64,000 nt of DNA from an uncultured Prevotella sp. (GTDB taxonomy: Bacteria; Bacteroidota; Bacteroidia; Bacteroidales; Bacteroidaceae). The position numbers and the translations under genes are program-made. The notes beneath the pieces are model-generated. The model saw nothing but the letters and a program-made list of their open reading frames with translations, was not told where the DNA came from and did not search any database. This document shows, one piece after another, positions 52,301-61,661 of this stretch. Position 1 is the stretch's first letter; each line of letters starts with the position of its first letter. The DNA lies in assembly GCA_905236755.1 (NCBI GenBank), contig CAJOCR010000028.1, positions 16,832 through 80,831 on the forward strand, given 5' to 3'.

Positions 52301-53230
52301 TTATTCATTATTCGCCGTTACATCGAAGACATCGCCTTCTTGCGACAGGTAGCTTTCTGGGAACACGGCACGGGCTTCTTGAAGTAATACTTCTTCATTG
52401 TTGTAGCGGGCGCTGTAGTGACCAAGGAGCAGCTTGCCAGCATGGGCATCGCGTGCCACCTGGGCTGCCTGCGAGGCGGTACTGTGAGCGTATTTCTTTG
52501 CTCTGTCGGCATTGTCGTCAGCGTAGGTGCTCTCGTGATAGAGCATATCTACTCGTTCTATGAGCTTGTGAAGCGATGGTATGTAGCGGGTGTCGCTGCA
52601 ATAGGCATAGCTTCGTGGCGCATCGGCTGGCGTGGTGAGGCGACTATTGGAAATGACTTCTCCGTCGGCATTCACCCAGTCGGCTCCCGCCTTGATATTA
52701 TCTATCTGTGAAACAGGTATCTGATAGTAGTCTATCATGTCGCGCTTGATGTGAGGACGTGTGGGCTTCTCACGAAATAGGAAACCACAACAGGGCATAC
52801 GATGCTTTAGAGGCAGACTGACTACCTCGAGTGAACGATCTTCGTATATCACCTGGTTCTTGGTTGTGTCAACGGCATGGAATTCTACCTTATACTCTAA
52901 CCCACTACAGAAGAGTGCTATCTGCTGGTGCAGGATGTCTTCGAGCTGGGCTGGTGCATAGATATGTAGTGTGGCGGTGCGTCCAAGCATACCAAAGGTG
53001 GAGATCATACCTATCAGCCCGAGGCAATGATCGCCATGGAGATGACTGATGAACACGGCTGAGATCTTTGTAAACCTTATGCGTGAACGGCGTAGCTGCA
53101 CTTGTGTGCCCTCGCCACAGTCTATCATGAAGAGTTTCTCACGAATCTCTACTACCTGCGCTGACGCATTGTGCTGCAATGTGGGCAGCGCTGAGCCGCA
53201 ACCCAATATGTGTACACGAAAGGGCTCCAT
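52301..53230 (-). CDS. rnz: Ribonuclease Z
   Basis: This 309-residue metallo-beta-lactamase-fold enzyme processes the 3' ends of tRNA precursors in the cytoplasm. The zinc motif is HLHGDH (His63, His65, Asp67, His68). Further ligands lie in 'LKHRMPCCGF', 'AYCSDTRY' and 'GHYSARY'. 'VHILGCGSALPTLQHNASAQVV...IDCGEGTQVQLRRS' is the usual RNase Z N-terminus, and the exosite insert is present (~155-200). Its start codon overlaps the stop codon of the upstream lipoprotein gene by one base (TAATG), so the two are translationally coupled. Length is normal. Confidence 0.96.
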   Translation of the reverse strand: MEPFRVHILGCGSALPTLQHNASAQVVEIREKLFMIDCGEGTQVQLRRSRIRFTKISAVFISHLHGDHCLGLIGMISTFGMLGRTATLHIYAPAQLEDILHQQIALFCSGLEYKVEFHAVDTTKNQVIYEDRSLEVVSLPLKHRMPCCGFLFREKPTRPHIKRDMIDYYQIPVSQIDNIKAGADWVNADGEVISNSRLTTPADAPRSYAYCSDTRYIPSLHKLIERVDMLYHESTYADDNADRAKKYAHSTASQAAQVARDAHAGKLLLGHYSARYNNEEVLLQEARAVFPESYLSQEGDVFDVTANNE

Positions 53231-53799
53231 TATTTTGCTCGCTTGTATGCAAACACTCCTTCTTTATTCTCAAGATAAAGACTGTCGGCACCGAGGTTAT
53301 CAATATCAAAGGTGTCGGCATTGAGGATAAGATGGCCGTTGTATATCTTCCAGCTTACCCATGGGTGCTTTTCTGCCTTTACATTACTCTTGACTACACC
53401 ACCTTCGAGAATCTTGAAGTTTTTGTCAATACTTGTCCAACGACCAATGAGCGATGTAAGGTTGATAGCCTTAACAACCTCGTCTTCGCCATCAACATTC
53501 TTTGTTGCGATTACTGCCATGCGGTCGCCAACGAGAATACCGCCCTGAACAGGATTCACATCGTCGTCGGCATTGAGCATATAAGTAATGGTGTCGCCAG
53601 CATCGGTAATGAGCTGAAGGGTGTGCATTGCACTGGCATCACCTACCACACCATAGACTGTAGTATCAGGAACTGCATCGACAGCGATTGAATCATTGTC
53701 GTCGGCAGAAAGATTGATGTTTTTCTTATTGTTGTTACTACATGAAGCAACTAACATTAGGCATAATGTTATAGCCGAAATACTGAATATTTTCTTCAT
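53230..53799 (-). CDS. Lipocalin-like lipoprotein
   Basis: The 189-residue product has a lipobox leader (VASC, Cys20). After a polar, Asn/Asp-rich spacer, 'VYGVVGDASAMHTLQLITDAGDTITYML' and 'NLTSLIGRWTSIDKNFKILEGGVVKSNVKAEKHPWVSWKIYNGHLILN' form two beta-rich parts; the second resembles the Bacteroidota 'lipocalin family' lipoproteins. Ligand is unknown. It sits in front of rnz with a one-base overlap, a conserved-looking but functionally obscure pairing. Confidence 0.8.
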   Translation of the reverse strand: MKKIFSISAITLCLMLVASCSNNNKKNINLSADDNDSIAVDAVPDTTVYGVVGDASAMHTLQLITDAGDTITYMLNADDDVNPVQGGILVGDRMAVIATKNVDGEDEVVKAINLTSLIGRWTSIDKNFKILEGGVVKSNVKAEKHPWVSWKIYNGHLILNADTFDIDNLGADSLYLENKEGVFAYKRAK

Positions 53800-53804
53800 A
53801 ACAA

Positions 53805-53860
53805 TAAGTTTATGAGTTTATAAGTTTGTGAGTTTGTGAGTTTTTAAGTTGGTGAGTTGG
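53805..53860. repeat. Short tandem repeat (GAGTTTGTGA-type decamers)
   Basis: About six units of AAGTTTATGAG / AGTTTGTGAG / AAGTTGGTGAG lie upstream of the lipoprotein gene. An inverted AACTCACAAACTAACGAAC follows at 53882. Confidence 0.65.
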
Positions 53861-53904
53861 ATACTTAACCTTAAACTATGGAACTCACAAACTAACGAAC
53901 TAAA

Positions 53905-53954
53905 AAATAAAAATAGGAGGGCTAACCCTTGCAAAGAGTCGCTCCTCCTTTTTT
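53905..53954 (-). terminator. Terminator of the bamD-rpoZ-DUF4293 operon
   Basis: AGGAGG / CTCCT stem with a ~22-base loop. On the minus strand the stem is followed by ATTTTTATTTTT. Confidence 0.65.
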
Positions 53955-53998
53955 ATATGTTCGAAATAATATCAAAAAGTCAAAAATGTAAAGCGCAA

Positions 53999-54463
53999 CT
54001 AACGTATGCGATCCATACTTCTGACAAGCTTCTCGTCAGCCAGGACTCCTTGACGAGCCATAGCATAAAGAATAAAGCTTATTGGAGGGCAACAGGTAGC
54101 CCAACCCATATGATAGTTCATTGTTGATACTGCATCGATACCACCCATGAAGCAGTAGTAGCCATAGGCAACGCAATACAACAGCAGCAGCAGCATGCAA
54201 GTCAAACACAGACGCGCCTGCAATATTCTGTTCTTATACATGAATATGGCAAGGATGTTCAACGGGCAAGAAAGAAGCAGCAACACAAAAAGTGGTGCCA
54301 CAGAAAAATCAAGCGATGCCTGATTGCCTTTCACCCACAGATTATACACCTCTACATTTGTTCCCATTCCCTGTGGCGTAAAGGTGGCTACAGGAAGACA
54401 CATGCCAACGATGGTCAGAATGAGTGCTGCAAGAAGGAAGAGGGTTTGCTTGCGCTGAATCAT
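53999..54463 (-). CDS. DUF4293 family membrane protein
   Basis: The product has 154 residues and four predicted transmembrane helices (~8-26, ~54-74, ~83-100, ~122-140). It opens 'MIQRKQTLFLLAALILTIVGMCLP', the DUF4293 signature. Function is unknown. The start overlaps the rpoZ stop codon by four bases (ATGA), and the bamD-rpoZ-DUF4293 order is common in Bacteroides and Prevotella, so it is a core gene. Confidence 0.9.
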   Translation of the reverse strand: MIQRKQTLFLLAALILTIVGMCLPVATFTPQGMGTNVEVYNLWVKGNQASLDFSVAPLFVLLLLSCPLNILAIFMYKNRILQARLCLTCMLLLLLYCVAYGYYCFMGGIDAVSTMNYHMGWATCCPPISFILYAMARQGVLADEKLVRSMDRIR

Positions 54464-54795
54464 GCTTCCTCGTTTTTAGGCTCGTTTGGATCACGCCAAT
54501 ATACGTTACCATCAAGGAACTCCTGTGTAGCCAACAATGATGGCTTTGGAAGTTTCTCGTAGTAGCGACTGATCTCAATCTGCTCACGATTCTCAAATAC
54601 CTCTTCAAGAGAGTCATTGTATGAAGCGAACTCAGCAAGTTTCTTGTTAAGATCCTGCTTGATTTCAACACCAATCTGGTTTGCACGCTTACCAATAATA
54701 ACTACACTCTTGTAGATGTTGCCTGTTTGTTCCCACAAAGTAGCCAAGTCGCGGGTTACTGTGTTAATAGGCGCTTTTGATTTCTTGTAATCCAT
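54460..54795 (-). CDS. rpoZ: RNA polymerase omega subunit, Bacteroidota type
   Basis: The 111-residue product reads 'MDYKKSKAPINTVTRDLATLWEQTGNIYKSVVIIGKRANQIGVEIKQDLNKKLAEFASYNDSLEEVFENREQIEISRYYEKLPKP'. This is the Bacteroidota omega, which differs from E. coli RpoZ but keeps 'R(A)NQI' and the helical fold. It assists assembly and stability of RNA polymerase. It lies 45 bases downstream of bamD and overlaps the DUF4293 start, consistent with one operon. Confidence 0.9.
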   Translation of the reverse strand: MDYKKSKAPINTVTRDLATLWEQTGNIYKSVVIIGKRANQIGVEIKQDLNKKLAEFASYNDSLEEVFENREQIEISRYYEKLPKPSLLATQEFLDGNVYWRDPNEPKNEEA

Positions 54796-54840
54796 ATTAA
54801 AACTTTATACTTATTTTTTTATTTTCTATATCGTATGGGG

Positions 54841-55722
54841 TTAGTTCTGAGCTAACTCACCTTCTTCTAATTCTCCAATCTTGTCATTTGCGTGCTTTGA
54901 GAGATATTTCTTGCACTTATCTATATATTCCTCAGCACGTTTCTTTTCCTTTGAATCAGGATACTCGTTGATGAAACCATAAGCTTCGTCTTCGGCATCT
55001 TGATAACGCTCTATCTTCTTTGAATCGATACTCTGCTGTGCAAGTTCAAACTTACTCTTCATGATGAGCAGAGCAAAATCCTCACGCAGGGTGGTATAAG
55101 GATAGTCTTTCAAAGCGTTCTGACTGGTAACAATACACGCTTCGTAGTTGTTGCCGTTGCCGTCTTCGCAGTTACCGAAATATGAACCGAGATTGTAATA
55201 CAGTCTTGCTGAATGTAGTTCTTTCATAACCAACTTGTCCTGAAGTTCGAAAAGACGCTGCTGTGCTTTCTTCTTCAAAATAGCATCAGGATAGAGATCA
55301 AGGTAGTTCTGGAAAGCTGTGATAGCAGAAACTGTCATGCTCTGATCAAGACGTGGCTCTGGCGTGCTTTCAAAGATACTCTCACCCTCGTAGAAATGTG
55401 CAAGCTCAGCAAGATAGCCCTTTGGATACGACTGATAATAGCGCTTGAAAGCCTGCGCTGCTCCATCGTAGTCCATACTGCAATATTCTGCCATTGCAAG
55501 CATATATAAGCTCTCTTGTGCATTGTCGGTACCTTTTAATGGGGTAACTACATCGTTTAGAAGAGAGATTGCCTTTTGATACTTGCCGTTAGCAAAGCAT
55601 TCTTTAGCATACTCATACTTGTAAGTATAGTCATTTAGTTTATATACCGCATTGAACTGACTTGAGCAACTGCTCAACAGCAATGCAGCTCCTATGAGGG
55701 ATGATGATACGAGTTTCTTCAT
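54841..55722 (-). CDS. bamD: Outer-membrane protein assembly factor BamD
   Basis: The 293-residue lipoprotein starts at 55722; this gives the leader 'MKKLVSSSLIGAALLLSSC' with Cys19 as the lipidated residue. An in-frame ATG at 55785 would add 21 residues but lies upstream of the -7 box. TPR repeats fill the protein ('YKYEYAKECFANGKYQKAISLLNDVV', 'ESLYMLAMAEYCSMDYDGAAQAFKRYYQSYPKGYLAELAHFYEGES', 'AITAFQNYLDLYPDAILKKKAQQRLFEL'). As part of the BAM complex it helps fold barrel proteins, such as the SusC-type transporters here. It is first in the bamD-rpoZ-DUF4293 operon. Confidence 0.95.
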   Translation of the reverse strand: MKKLVSSSLIGAALLLSSCSSQFNAVYKLNDYTYKYEYAKECFANGKYQKAISLLNDVVTPLKGTDNAQESLYMLAMAEYCSMDYDGAAQAFKRYYQSYPKGYLAELAHFYEGESIFESTPEPRLDQSMTVSAITAFQNYLDLYPDAILKKKAQQRLFELQDKLVMKELHSARLYYNLGSYFGNCEDGNGNNYEACIVTSQNALKDYPYTTLREDFALLIMKSKFELAQQSIDSKKIERYQDAEDEAYGFINEYPDSKEKKRAEEYIDKCKKYLSKHANDKIGELEEGELAQN

Positions 55723-55741
55723 AACTTTAATTTTCGACTTG

Positions 55742-55749
55742 CAAAGATA
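55742..55749 (-). promoter_or_regulatory. -7 box (TATCTTTG) of the bamD operon
   Basis: Minus-strand TATCTTTG lies 20 bases before the start codon at 55722. Confidence 0.7.
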
Positions 55750-55834
55750 CATATTTTTGAACAGCTTACAAAGTAAAAAATACAATTTTTCGCAATTTAT
55801 TAACCTTTATAACGCATATTAGGCAGGAATTTAG

Positions 55835-55842
55835 TATTTTTG
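55835..55842 (+). promoter_or_regulatory. -7 box (TATTTTTG) likely serving uvrB
   Basis: TATTTTTG lies ~240 bases before the uvrB start codon; the distance is filled by a foldback repeat, which would be transcribed as leader. Confidence 0.5.
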
Positions 55843-55874
55843 CATTGTTTTCGCAAGCTTTGCTTGCCTAAAAA

Positions 55875-56075
55875 AGGAATTAGAAGTAGTTAGAAGGAGA
55901 TAGAAGAAGATAAAAGACAGCGCTTTTGCTATTGAATATTGAATATTGAATATTGAATAATAATTCAAAATTGGATAATTGATAATCGGCGAAGCCGACT
56001 AATTGCAAATTCCAAATTCGTAATTCCACGTTCATAATGCGGCATAACTTCCTTTGACTTCTTATATCTTCTGAA
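55875..56075. repeat. AT-rich foldback repeat in the uvrB leader
   Basis: The left arm GAAGTAGTTAGAAGGAGATAG and the right arm CTTCCTTTGACTTCTTATATC are imperfect complements. Between them lie four GAATATT(GAATATT) units, an inverted TCGGCGAAGCCGA and TTCGTAATTCC strings. Same family as 2594-2715 with a different interior. Confidence 0.75.
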
Positions 56076-56084
56076 AGAAAAATT

Positions 56085-58121
56085 ATGGATTTTAAGATAA
56101 CTTCAAAATATAAGCCTACTGGTGACCAGCCTGATGCCATTCGTCAACTTACTGAAGGCGTCAATAATGGTGACCCGGCTCAAGTACTGTTGGGTGTGAC
56201 GGGTTCCGGTAAGACTTTCACTATTGCTAACGTTATTGCAAACGTTAACAAGCCTACGTTGATTCTCAGTCATAACAAGACTTTGGCAGCTCAGTTGTAT
56301 GAGGAAATGAAGGGATTCTTCCCTAACAACGCTGTAGAATATTATGTAAGTTATTATGATTACTATCAACCTGAAGCTTATCTTCCTACTACTGATACAT
56401 ACATTGAGAAAGACCTTGCCATAAACGAGGAGATTGACAAGTTGCGCCTCGGTGCAGTATCTGCCTTACTCTCAGGAAGAAAAGACGTTATCGTTGTATC
56501 TTCTGTTTCATGTATTTATGGCATGGGAGGCCCTATTGCCTTGCAGGAGAACATCATTAAAGTAAAACAAGGACAGATAATAGACCGTAATGAATTTTTA
56601 CGCAAGCTTGTTGACTCATTATATGTACGCAACGACATTGAATTGAAACGTGGTACCTTCCGCGTGAAAGGCGACACTGTTGACATTTTCCTTGCATATA
56701 GCGATAATGTGTTGCGCATTACCTGGTGGGACGATGAGATTGATTCTATTGAGGAAGTTGATGCCGACACGTTCCATAGAATAGCTTCGTTCAGTACCTA
56801 CGAAATTTACCCTGCTAATCTGTTTGTTACTACTAAGGAACAGCAGGAAAGTGCCATAAGAATGATTCAGGACGACCTTGTGAAACAGGTTGATTATTTC
56901 ACTGAGATTGGCGACAGTATCAAGGCTCAACGCATTAAGGAGCGTGTGGAATACGACATGGAGATGATTAAGGAGCTGGGACATTGTTCGGGCATTGAGA
57001 ACTACAGTCGTTATTTCGATGGTCGTCAGGCTGGCGAACGCCCTTACTGTCTACTTGATTTCTTCCCAAAGGACTTCCTCATGGTTATCGACGAGAGTCA
57101 CGTGAGTGTTCCACAGATTGGCGCTATGTATGGTGGCGACAGGGCTCGCAAGCAGAACCTCGTGGAATATGGTTTCCGTTTGCCTGCGGCCTTCGACAAC
57201 CGTCCGCTAAGATTTGAAGAGTTCCAGAGTCTTATTAATCAGGTGATCTACGTATCAGCAACACCTGCTAACTTTGAACTGCAGGAAGCCGAGGGCGTTG
57301 TAGTGGAACAGCTTATCCGCCCTACTGGTTTGCTTGACCCAGAGATTGAGGTTCGTCCAAGCGAAAATCAGATTGACGACCTTATGGACGAGATTCTTAC
57401 TCGTACACACCGTCAGGAACGTGTTCTCATAACTACTCTTACCAAGAGAATGGCTGAGGAGCTTACGGAATATCTGCTTAACCATAATGTACGTGCAACA
57501 TATATTCATAGCGATGTGGCTACTCTTGACAGAGTGAAGATCATGATGGACTTACGTGCTGGCGTATTTGATGTGCTTGTGGGTGTGAACTTGCTTCGTG
57601 AGGGTCTCGACTTGCCTGAGGTGTCGTTGGTGGCTATTCTTGATGCCGACAAAGAGGGCTTCCTGCGTTCGCACCGCAGTCTTACTCAGACCGCTGGTCG
57701 TGCAGCACGAAACGTGAACGGTAAGGTTATCATGTATGCTGACACCATAACGGAGAGTATGCAGCGCACTATTGACGAAACGGCTCGTCGTCGTACGATA
57801 CAGATTAAATACAACGAGGAACACGGCATCACCCCACAACAGATTATCAAGGAGATTAAGACTGCCTTACCTCAAGCACAAAGCGAAGAAACGGCTCGCA
57901 CTCGTGTTGTCAATGCAAATATCTCTGCACAACAGGCGTATATCGAACCTGACAGCGAGTCATTCGCAGCCGATCCAATAAGCATGAAGATGACTAAGGA
58001 GGAACTACAGAAGAGCATTGAGAATACCACCAAGCTCATGAAGCTTGCTGCCAAGGAACTCGACTTCATCCAGGCTGCACAGTATAGGGATGAGATAGTG
58101 AGATTGCAGAAACTATTATAA
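56085..58121 (+). CDS. uvrB: Excinuclease ABC subunit B
   Basis: The 678-residue DNA-repair helicase acts with UvrA and UvrC in nucleotide excision repair. It has Walker [11 protein letters not shown] (~37-46) and the beta-hairpin '[25 protein letters not shown]' that inserts between DNA strands. Helicase motifs follow: '[36 protein letters not shown]', '[10 protein letters not shown]', '[17 protein letters not shown]', '[31 protein letters not shown]'. A C-terminal UVR coiled coil ('[30 protein letters not shown]') contacts UvrC. All key residues are intact. It is alone on its strand, with a GC-rich repeat 1 base after the stop. Confidence 0.98.
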   Translation: MDFKITSKYKPTGDQPDAIRQLTEGVNNGDPAQVLLGVTGSGKTFTIANVIANVNKPTLILSHNKTLAAQLYEEMKGFFPNNAVEYYVSYYDYYQPEAYLPTTDTYIEKDLAINEEIDKLRLGAVSALLSGRKDVIVVSSVSCIYGMGGPIALQENIIKVKQGQIIDRNEFLRKLVDSLYVRNDIELKRGTFRVKGDTVDIFLAYSDNVLRITWWDDEIDSIEEVDADTFHRIASFSTYEIYPANLFVTTKEQQESAIRMIQDDLVKQVDYFTEIGDSIKAQRIKERVEYDMEMIKELGHCSGIENYSRYFDGRQAGERPYCLLDFFPKDFLMVIDESHVSVPQIGAMYGGDRARKQNLVEYGFRLPAAFDNRPLRFEEFQSLINQVIYVSATPANFELQEAEGVVVEQLIRPTGLLDPEIEVRPSENQIDDLMDEILTRTHRQERVLITTLTKRMAEELTEYLLNHNVRATYIHSDVATLDRVKIMMDLRAGVFDVLVGVNLLREGLDLPEVSLVAILDADKEGFLRSHRSLTQTAGRAARNVNGKVIMYADTITESMQRTIDETARRRTIQIKYNEEHGITPQQIIKEIKTALPQAQSEETARTRVVNANISAQQAYIEPDSESFAADPISMKMTKEELQKSIENTTKLMKLAAKELDFIQAAQYRDEIVRLQKLL

Positions 58122-58192
58122 TAGCCTCCCCCCACCCCCTCCTACATTTTGCCCTGCGACAAAAGTATTGGGGAGGGACGGGGAGAGGCTTA
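58122..58192. repeat. GC-rich palindromic repeat with enlarged loop
   Basis: AGCCTCCCCCCACCCCCTCC on the left, GGGGAGGGACGGGGAGAGGCT on the right. A ~28-base insert (CATTTTGCCCTGCGACAAAA) replaces the short loop found in other copies. It directly follows uvrB. Confidence 0.85.
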
Positions 58193-58238
58193 TATCATAA
58201 AAAGTTATAATAGACTTTTTATATTCGATATATTTTAG

Positions 58239-58246
58239 TACTTTTG
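58239..58246 (+). promoter_or_regulatory. -7 box (TACTTTTG) of the DUF4468-porin genes
   Basis: TACTTTTG, 33 bases before the start codon at 58279. Confidence 0.6.
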
Positions 58247-58278
58247 TTTTTGAATTTCTAAAATATAAAGAGGAGAAT

Positions 58279-59031
58279 ATGAAAAAACTGATTATAACCT
58301 TGATGGCATGCATGCCTGTAGCTGTTTTTGCACAAAGTGATGTTGACGCTGCTAAAAAACGTCTGGAAGAAGCACAGAAAGCTCTTGAAGAGGCTAAACA
58401 GGCAATGATTGAAGCACAACAGAAAGAAACCGAAAAGGCTACAAAAACATTCAAACAGATAAAGGCTACCACTAAAGCTGAACTGGATGCCGTAAAAGCT
58501 AAGATGCAGAAAGAAGCAGGAATAGTTGCCGAAAACAAAGACAAGAAATATCTTGCTGGCGCTGTGCCTACTGTTGACGGTAAGGTGGTGTTCAGCAAGA
58601 CGATAGCGCTCCCAGAAAAGAACGCTGACGAGGTGTATGCTGCTATGTACGACAAGATGATAGAACTTGTCGGTTCTGAAAAATCTCTTGAGCAGAGTGC
58701 TCTTGTTCAGGCTGACGAGAAAGAACATAAACTGGGTGCTAAGGTTTTTGAGTATTTGGTTTTTCATAGCAATGCCCTATCGCTCGACCGTGCTCTGATG
58801 AACTATATTCTCTTGATAACTTGTAAGGATGGTACTGCCGAGGTTGAAATGAAGCATATCAACTACGAATACGAGAAAGACCGTCCTACAGGATTCACAT
58901 CGCCTGCTGAGGAACTGATAACAGACAAATACTGTCTGAACAAGAAGGGCACTAAGCTTAACCGCATCACTGGTAAGTTCCGTCGTAACACCGTTGATCG
59001 CTTTGAGGCTATCATTGACGAATTGCAGTAA
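58279..59031 (+). CDS. DUF4468 (TBP-like fold) secreted protein
   Basis: The 250-residue product has a signal peptide (1-18, VFAQ). A long coiled coil follows ('DAAKKRLEEAQKALEEAKQAMIEAQQKETEKATKTFKQI', ~22-75), then the DUF4468 domain ('GAVPTVDGKVVFSKTIALPEKNADEVYAAMYDKMIELV', ~95-200; 'YILLITCKDGTAEVEMKHINYEYE'). DUF4468 proteins are widespread in Bacteroidota envelopes; their role is unknown. It is the first of a probable operon with a two-helix membrane protein and a porin. Confidence 0.85.
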   Translation: MKKLIITLMACMPVAVFAQSDVDAAKKRLEEAQKALEEAKQAMIEAQQKETEKATKTFKQIKATTKAELDAVKAKMQKEAGIVAENKDKKYLAGAVPTVDGKVVFSKTIALPEKNADEVYAAMYDKMIELVGSEKSLEQSALVQADEKEHKLGAKVFEYLVFHSNALSLDRALMNYILLITCKDGTAEVEMKHINYEYEKDRPTGFTSPAEELITDKYCLNKKGTKLNRITGKFRRNTVDRFEAIIDELQ

Positions 59032-59064
59032 TTAATTTCATCAACATAATAAACAGAAAGAAAT

Positions 59065-59310
59065 ATGGATAACAACATAGAAGAAAAGACAACATTTGAA
59101 CACAAGCACAGACTGGAGCCAATAAACACGAAAAATGAACCGTTGTTTAAGTTGCGTAATATTCTGAACCTTGTGTTTATGATTTTGGCTATTGTGGGCG
59201 CTCTTGTATATTGGTTCTCACACCAGAATCAGAATATAGCAATATGCATTGTCATCGTTGCTGTTGTTTTTAAGTTTGCAGAGGTTTCCCTAAGACTCTT
59301 TCACAAATAA
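59065..59310 (+). CDS. Small inner-membrane protein of unknown function
   Basis: The 81-residue product has a polar N-terminus (1-30) and two hydrophobic helices (~33-51 and ~57-75, 'ILNLVFMILAIVGALVYWF', 'IAICIVIVAVVFKFAEVSL'). No family is recognised. Its stop codon shares a base with the porin start codon (TAATG), so the two are coupled. Confidence 0.8.
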   Translation: MDNNIEEKTTFEHKHRLEPINTKNEPLFKLRNILNLVFMILAIVGALVYWFSHQNQNIAICIVIVAVVFKFAEVSLRLFHK

Positions 59311-61628
59311 TGAAGAAACTATTCTCTATTCTTTGTCTGCTTACTCTTGTAGCGCAGGCATATGCTCAATTTGATGATAACCAGTATAATAATCAGATTG
59401 ACCCAAATGGTAATATCTCCAAGCGAGGACAAATAAGCCCTGACTCTTTAGGAAGCGACAAAGAGATACCAAAGGGTATCAAGGTGTGGACGATTGATTC
59501 GCGATTTGGCGACCGTACTGATGCACAGCCTGATACTCTTTCGCATATGTTCATGAACTCTATATTCACTACGGGTGTCCGTGGTGAGTATAACGCATTG
59601 GGTAACCTTGGTTCACCACGAATAAGTAGAATATTCATTGACCGTTCTGATGCCGATGAACAGTTTATCTTCACATTACCATACGATTTCTTTGTGAAAG
59701 ACCCTTCGCAGTTCCATTTCACAAATACGCTATCGCCATTTACTAATCTTACTTTCAACTCATGTGGCGACCGTATCAATGGTGAAGATCATTTTACTGC
59801 TAAGTTTGGTGTGAACGCAGGCAAGCGACTTGGCTTTGGCTTTAACTTCGACTATATCTATGGTCGAGGTTACTACAACAGTCAGGCTACATCACATTTT
59901 AACTATACGCTGTATGGTTCGTATTTAGGCGACCGCTATCAGGCTCATCTGCTCTTTACCACTAATCACCAGAAGGTGACTGAGAACGGTGGTATTACCG
60001 ACGATAACTATATCGTTCATCCTGAAAGCTTCAGCGATAGCTATACAACAAGCGAAATCCCAACTGTTTTGGAACAAAACTGGAACCGTAACGATAATCA
60101 GCATATTCTTTTCACACATCGTTATAACTTAGGTTTCAACCGTAAGGTACCTATGACGGAAGATGAGATTAAGGCAAAGAAATTTGCTATTGAAGCAAAG
60201 AAAGAAGAAGAGGCTAAAAAAGCAAAGGAGAAAGCTGAGAAGGAAGGAAGAAAGGTTGATGACAAGACGGTTCTTACTGGTCGTCCTGACGATGCTATCA
60301 TTGCTGGAAACGAGCCTACGCAAAAGGATAATAAGGGTGAGCGCATTGCGGTTAATGGAAAGGCAGCTGCCGACAGTTTGATAGCTGCAGAGAAAAAAGC
60401 AAAGGAAGACACAGCATGGGTTAAGAACGAATATGTGCCTGTTACAAGTTTCATTCACACGGTAAACTTCAGCAACTATCGTCGTATATACGAAGCTTAT
60501 AAAACACCTGCTGACTTCTATGCTCAAACATATAATGTTAACCAGGTGCTTACTGGCGATTCTATCTACGACCAGACAAAGCACTATAGCTTGAAAAATA
60601 CTTTTGCTCTGTCGCTTCTTGAAGGTTTCAATAAATGGGCTAAGGCTGGTCTTAAGGCATTTGTTACTCATCAGATAGAACATTTCGAACTTCCTGATTC
60701 GGTAGGCGGAACAGACTCAGAAACTGATCATAACGTAAGTATTGGTGCACAACTATCAAAGACTCAGGGCAATACTCTTCATTATAATGTTATCGGAGAG
60801 ACATGGGTTGTGGGCGACGAGGCTGGTCAGATAAAGGTTGATGCAAACGTGGATCTTAACTTCCCACTCTTCGGAGATACTATTACTCTTGCAGCAAGTG
60901 GTTTCTTCCATCATATCAAGCCTACACACTATTATCGTCATTACCACTCTAAACACCTATGGTGGGACAATGATGATTTAAGTAAGATTACTCATACACG
61001 CATTCAGGGTATCTTCGCATATAAGAAGACACGTACCACATTGCGAGTTGCTGTTGACGAGATAAGCAACTACACTTATTTCGTATCTGGCTATAATGCC
61101 ACAACAGCTGGAAGAACGGGTTATTCTGTTAATGTTGAGCAGAATGCAACAGACATCAATCTCATTACAGCACAACTGTCACAGGATTTCACCTTCGGAC
61201 CATTGAACTGGGAAAATGTTATTACTTATCAGCGATCAAGCAACAATAACGTGCTGCCTGTTCCTGATTTGAACGCATACTCTAATCTGTACCTACGCTT
61301 TAAAATAGCAAAGGTGCTTAAATGCGATTTCGGAGCAGATGTAAGATACTTCACAAAATACTATGCGCCAGACTATAGCCCTATGCTCGGACAATATACT
61401 GTTCAGAAGAATATGGCTGCAGAAGGTCAGCCGGATACTCGTATAGAAATAGGCAACTACCCTATCGTTAATGTATATGCAAATTTCCACCTGAAGCATA
61501 CTCGATTCTTTATTATGATGAGTCATATCAATGCTGGTTCAGGTAAACGCAACTATTTCCTTGTTCCTCATTATGCACTCAACGATCGTATACTTCGCAT
61601 TGGGCTGAGTTGGAACTTCTATAATTAA
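59310..61628 (+). CDS. Putative porin (Porin_10 family)
   Basis: The 772-residue outer-membrane barrel has a signal peptide (1-20, AYAQ). It opens with 'KGIKVWTIDSRFGDRTDAQPDTLSHMFMNSIFTTGVRGEYNALGNLGSPRISRIFIDR', the Porin_10 signature. Many strands follow up to the aromatic C-terminus ('RILRIGLSWNFYN'). A charged, low-complexity insert (~285-365, 'KKEEEAKKAKEKAEKEGRK' then 'AAADSLIAAEKKAKEDTAW') splits the barrel and probably forms a periplasmic or extracellular loop. Porin_10 proteins are core Bacteroidota envelope proteins with unknown cargo. The upstream gene overlaps by one base. Confidence 0.88.
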   Translation: MKKLFSILCLLTLVAQAYAQFDDNQYNNQIDPNGNISKRGQISPDSLGSDKEIPKGIKVWTIDSRFGDRTDAQPDTLSHMFMNSIFTTGVRGEYNALGNLGSPRISRIFIDRSDADEQFIFTLPYDFFVKDPSQFHFTNTLSPFTNLTFNSCGDRINGEDHFTAKFGVNAGKRLGFGFNFDYIYGRGYYNSQATSHFNYTLYGSYLGDRYQAHLLFTTNHQKVTENGGITDDNYIVHPESFSDSYTTSEIPTVLEQNWNRNDNQHILFTHRYNLGFNRKVPMTEDEIKAKKFAIEAKKEEEAKKAKEKAEKEGRKVDDKTVLTGRPDDAIIAGNEPTQKDNKGERIAVNGKAAADSLIAAEKKAKEDTAWVKNEYVPVTSFIHTVNFSNYRRIYEAYKTPADFYAQTYNVNQVLTGDSIYDQTKHYSLKNTFALSLLEGFNKWAKAGLKAFVTHQIEHFELPDSVGGTDSETDHNVSIGAQLSKTQGNTLHYNVIGETWVVGDEAGQIKVDANVDLNFPLFGDTITLAASGFFHHIKPTHYYRHYHSKHLWWDNDDLSKITHTRIQGIFAYKKTRTTLRVAVDEISNYTYFVSGYNATTAGRTGYSVNVEQNATDINLITAQLSQDFTFGPLNWENVITYQRSSNNNVLPVPDLNAYSNLYLRFKIAKVLKCDFGADVRYFTKYYAPDYSPMLGQYTVQKNMAAEGQPDTRIEIGNYPIVNVYANFHLKHTRFFIMMSHINAGSGKRNYFLVPHYALNDRILRIGLSWNFYN

Positions 61629-61661
61629 AATTTTCTCCTTCAAGAAAGGAAACACATATTT

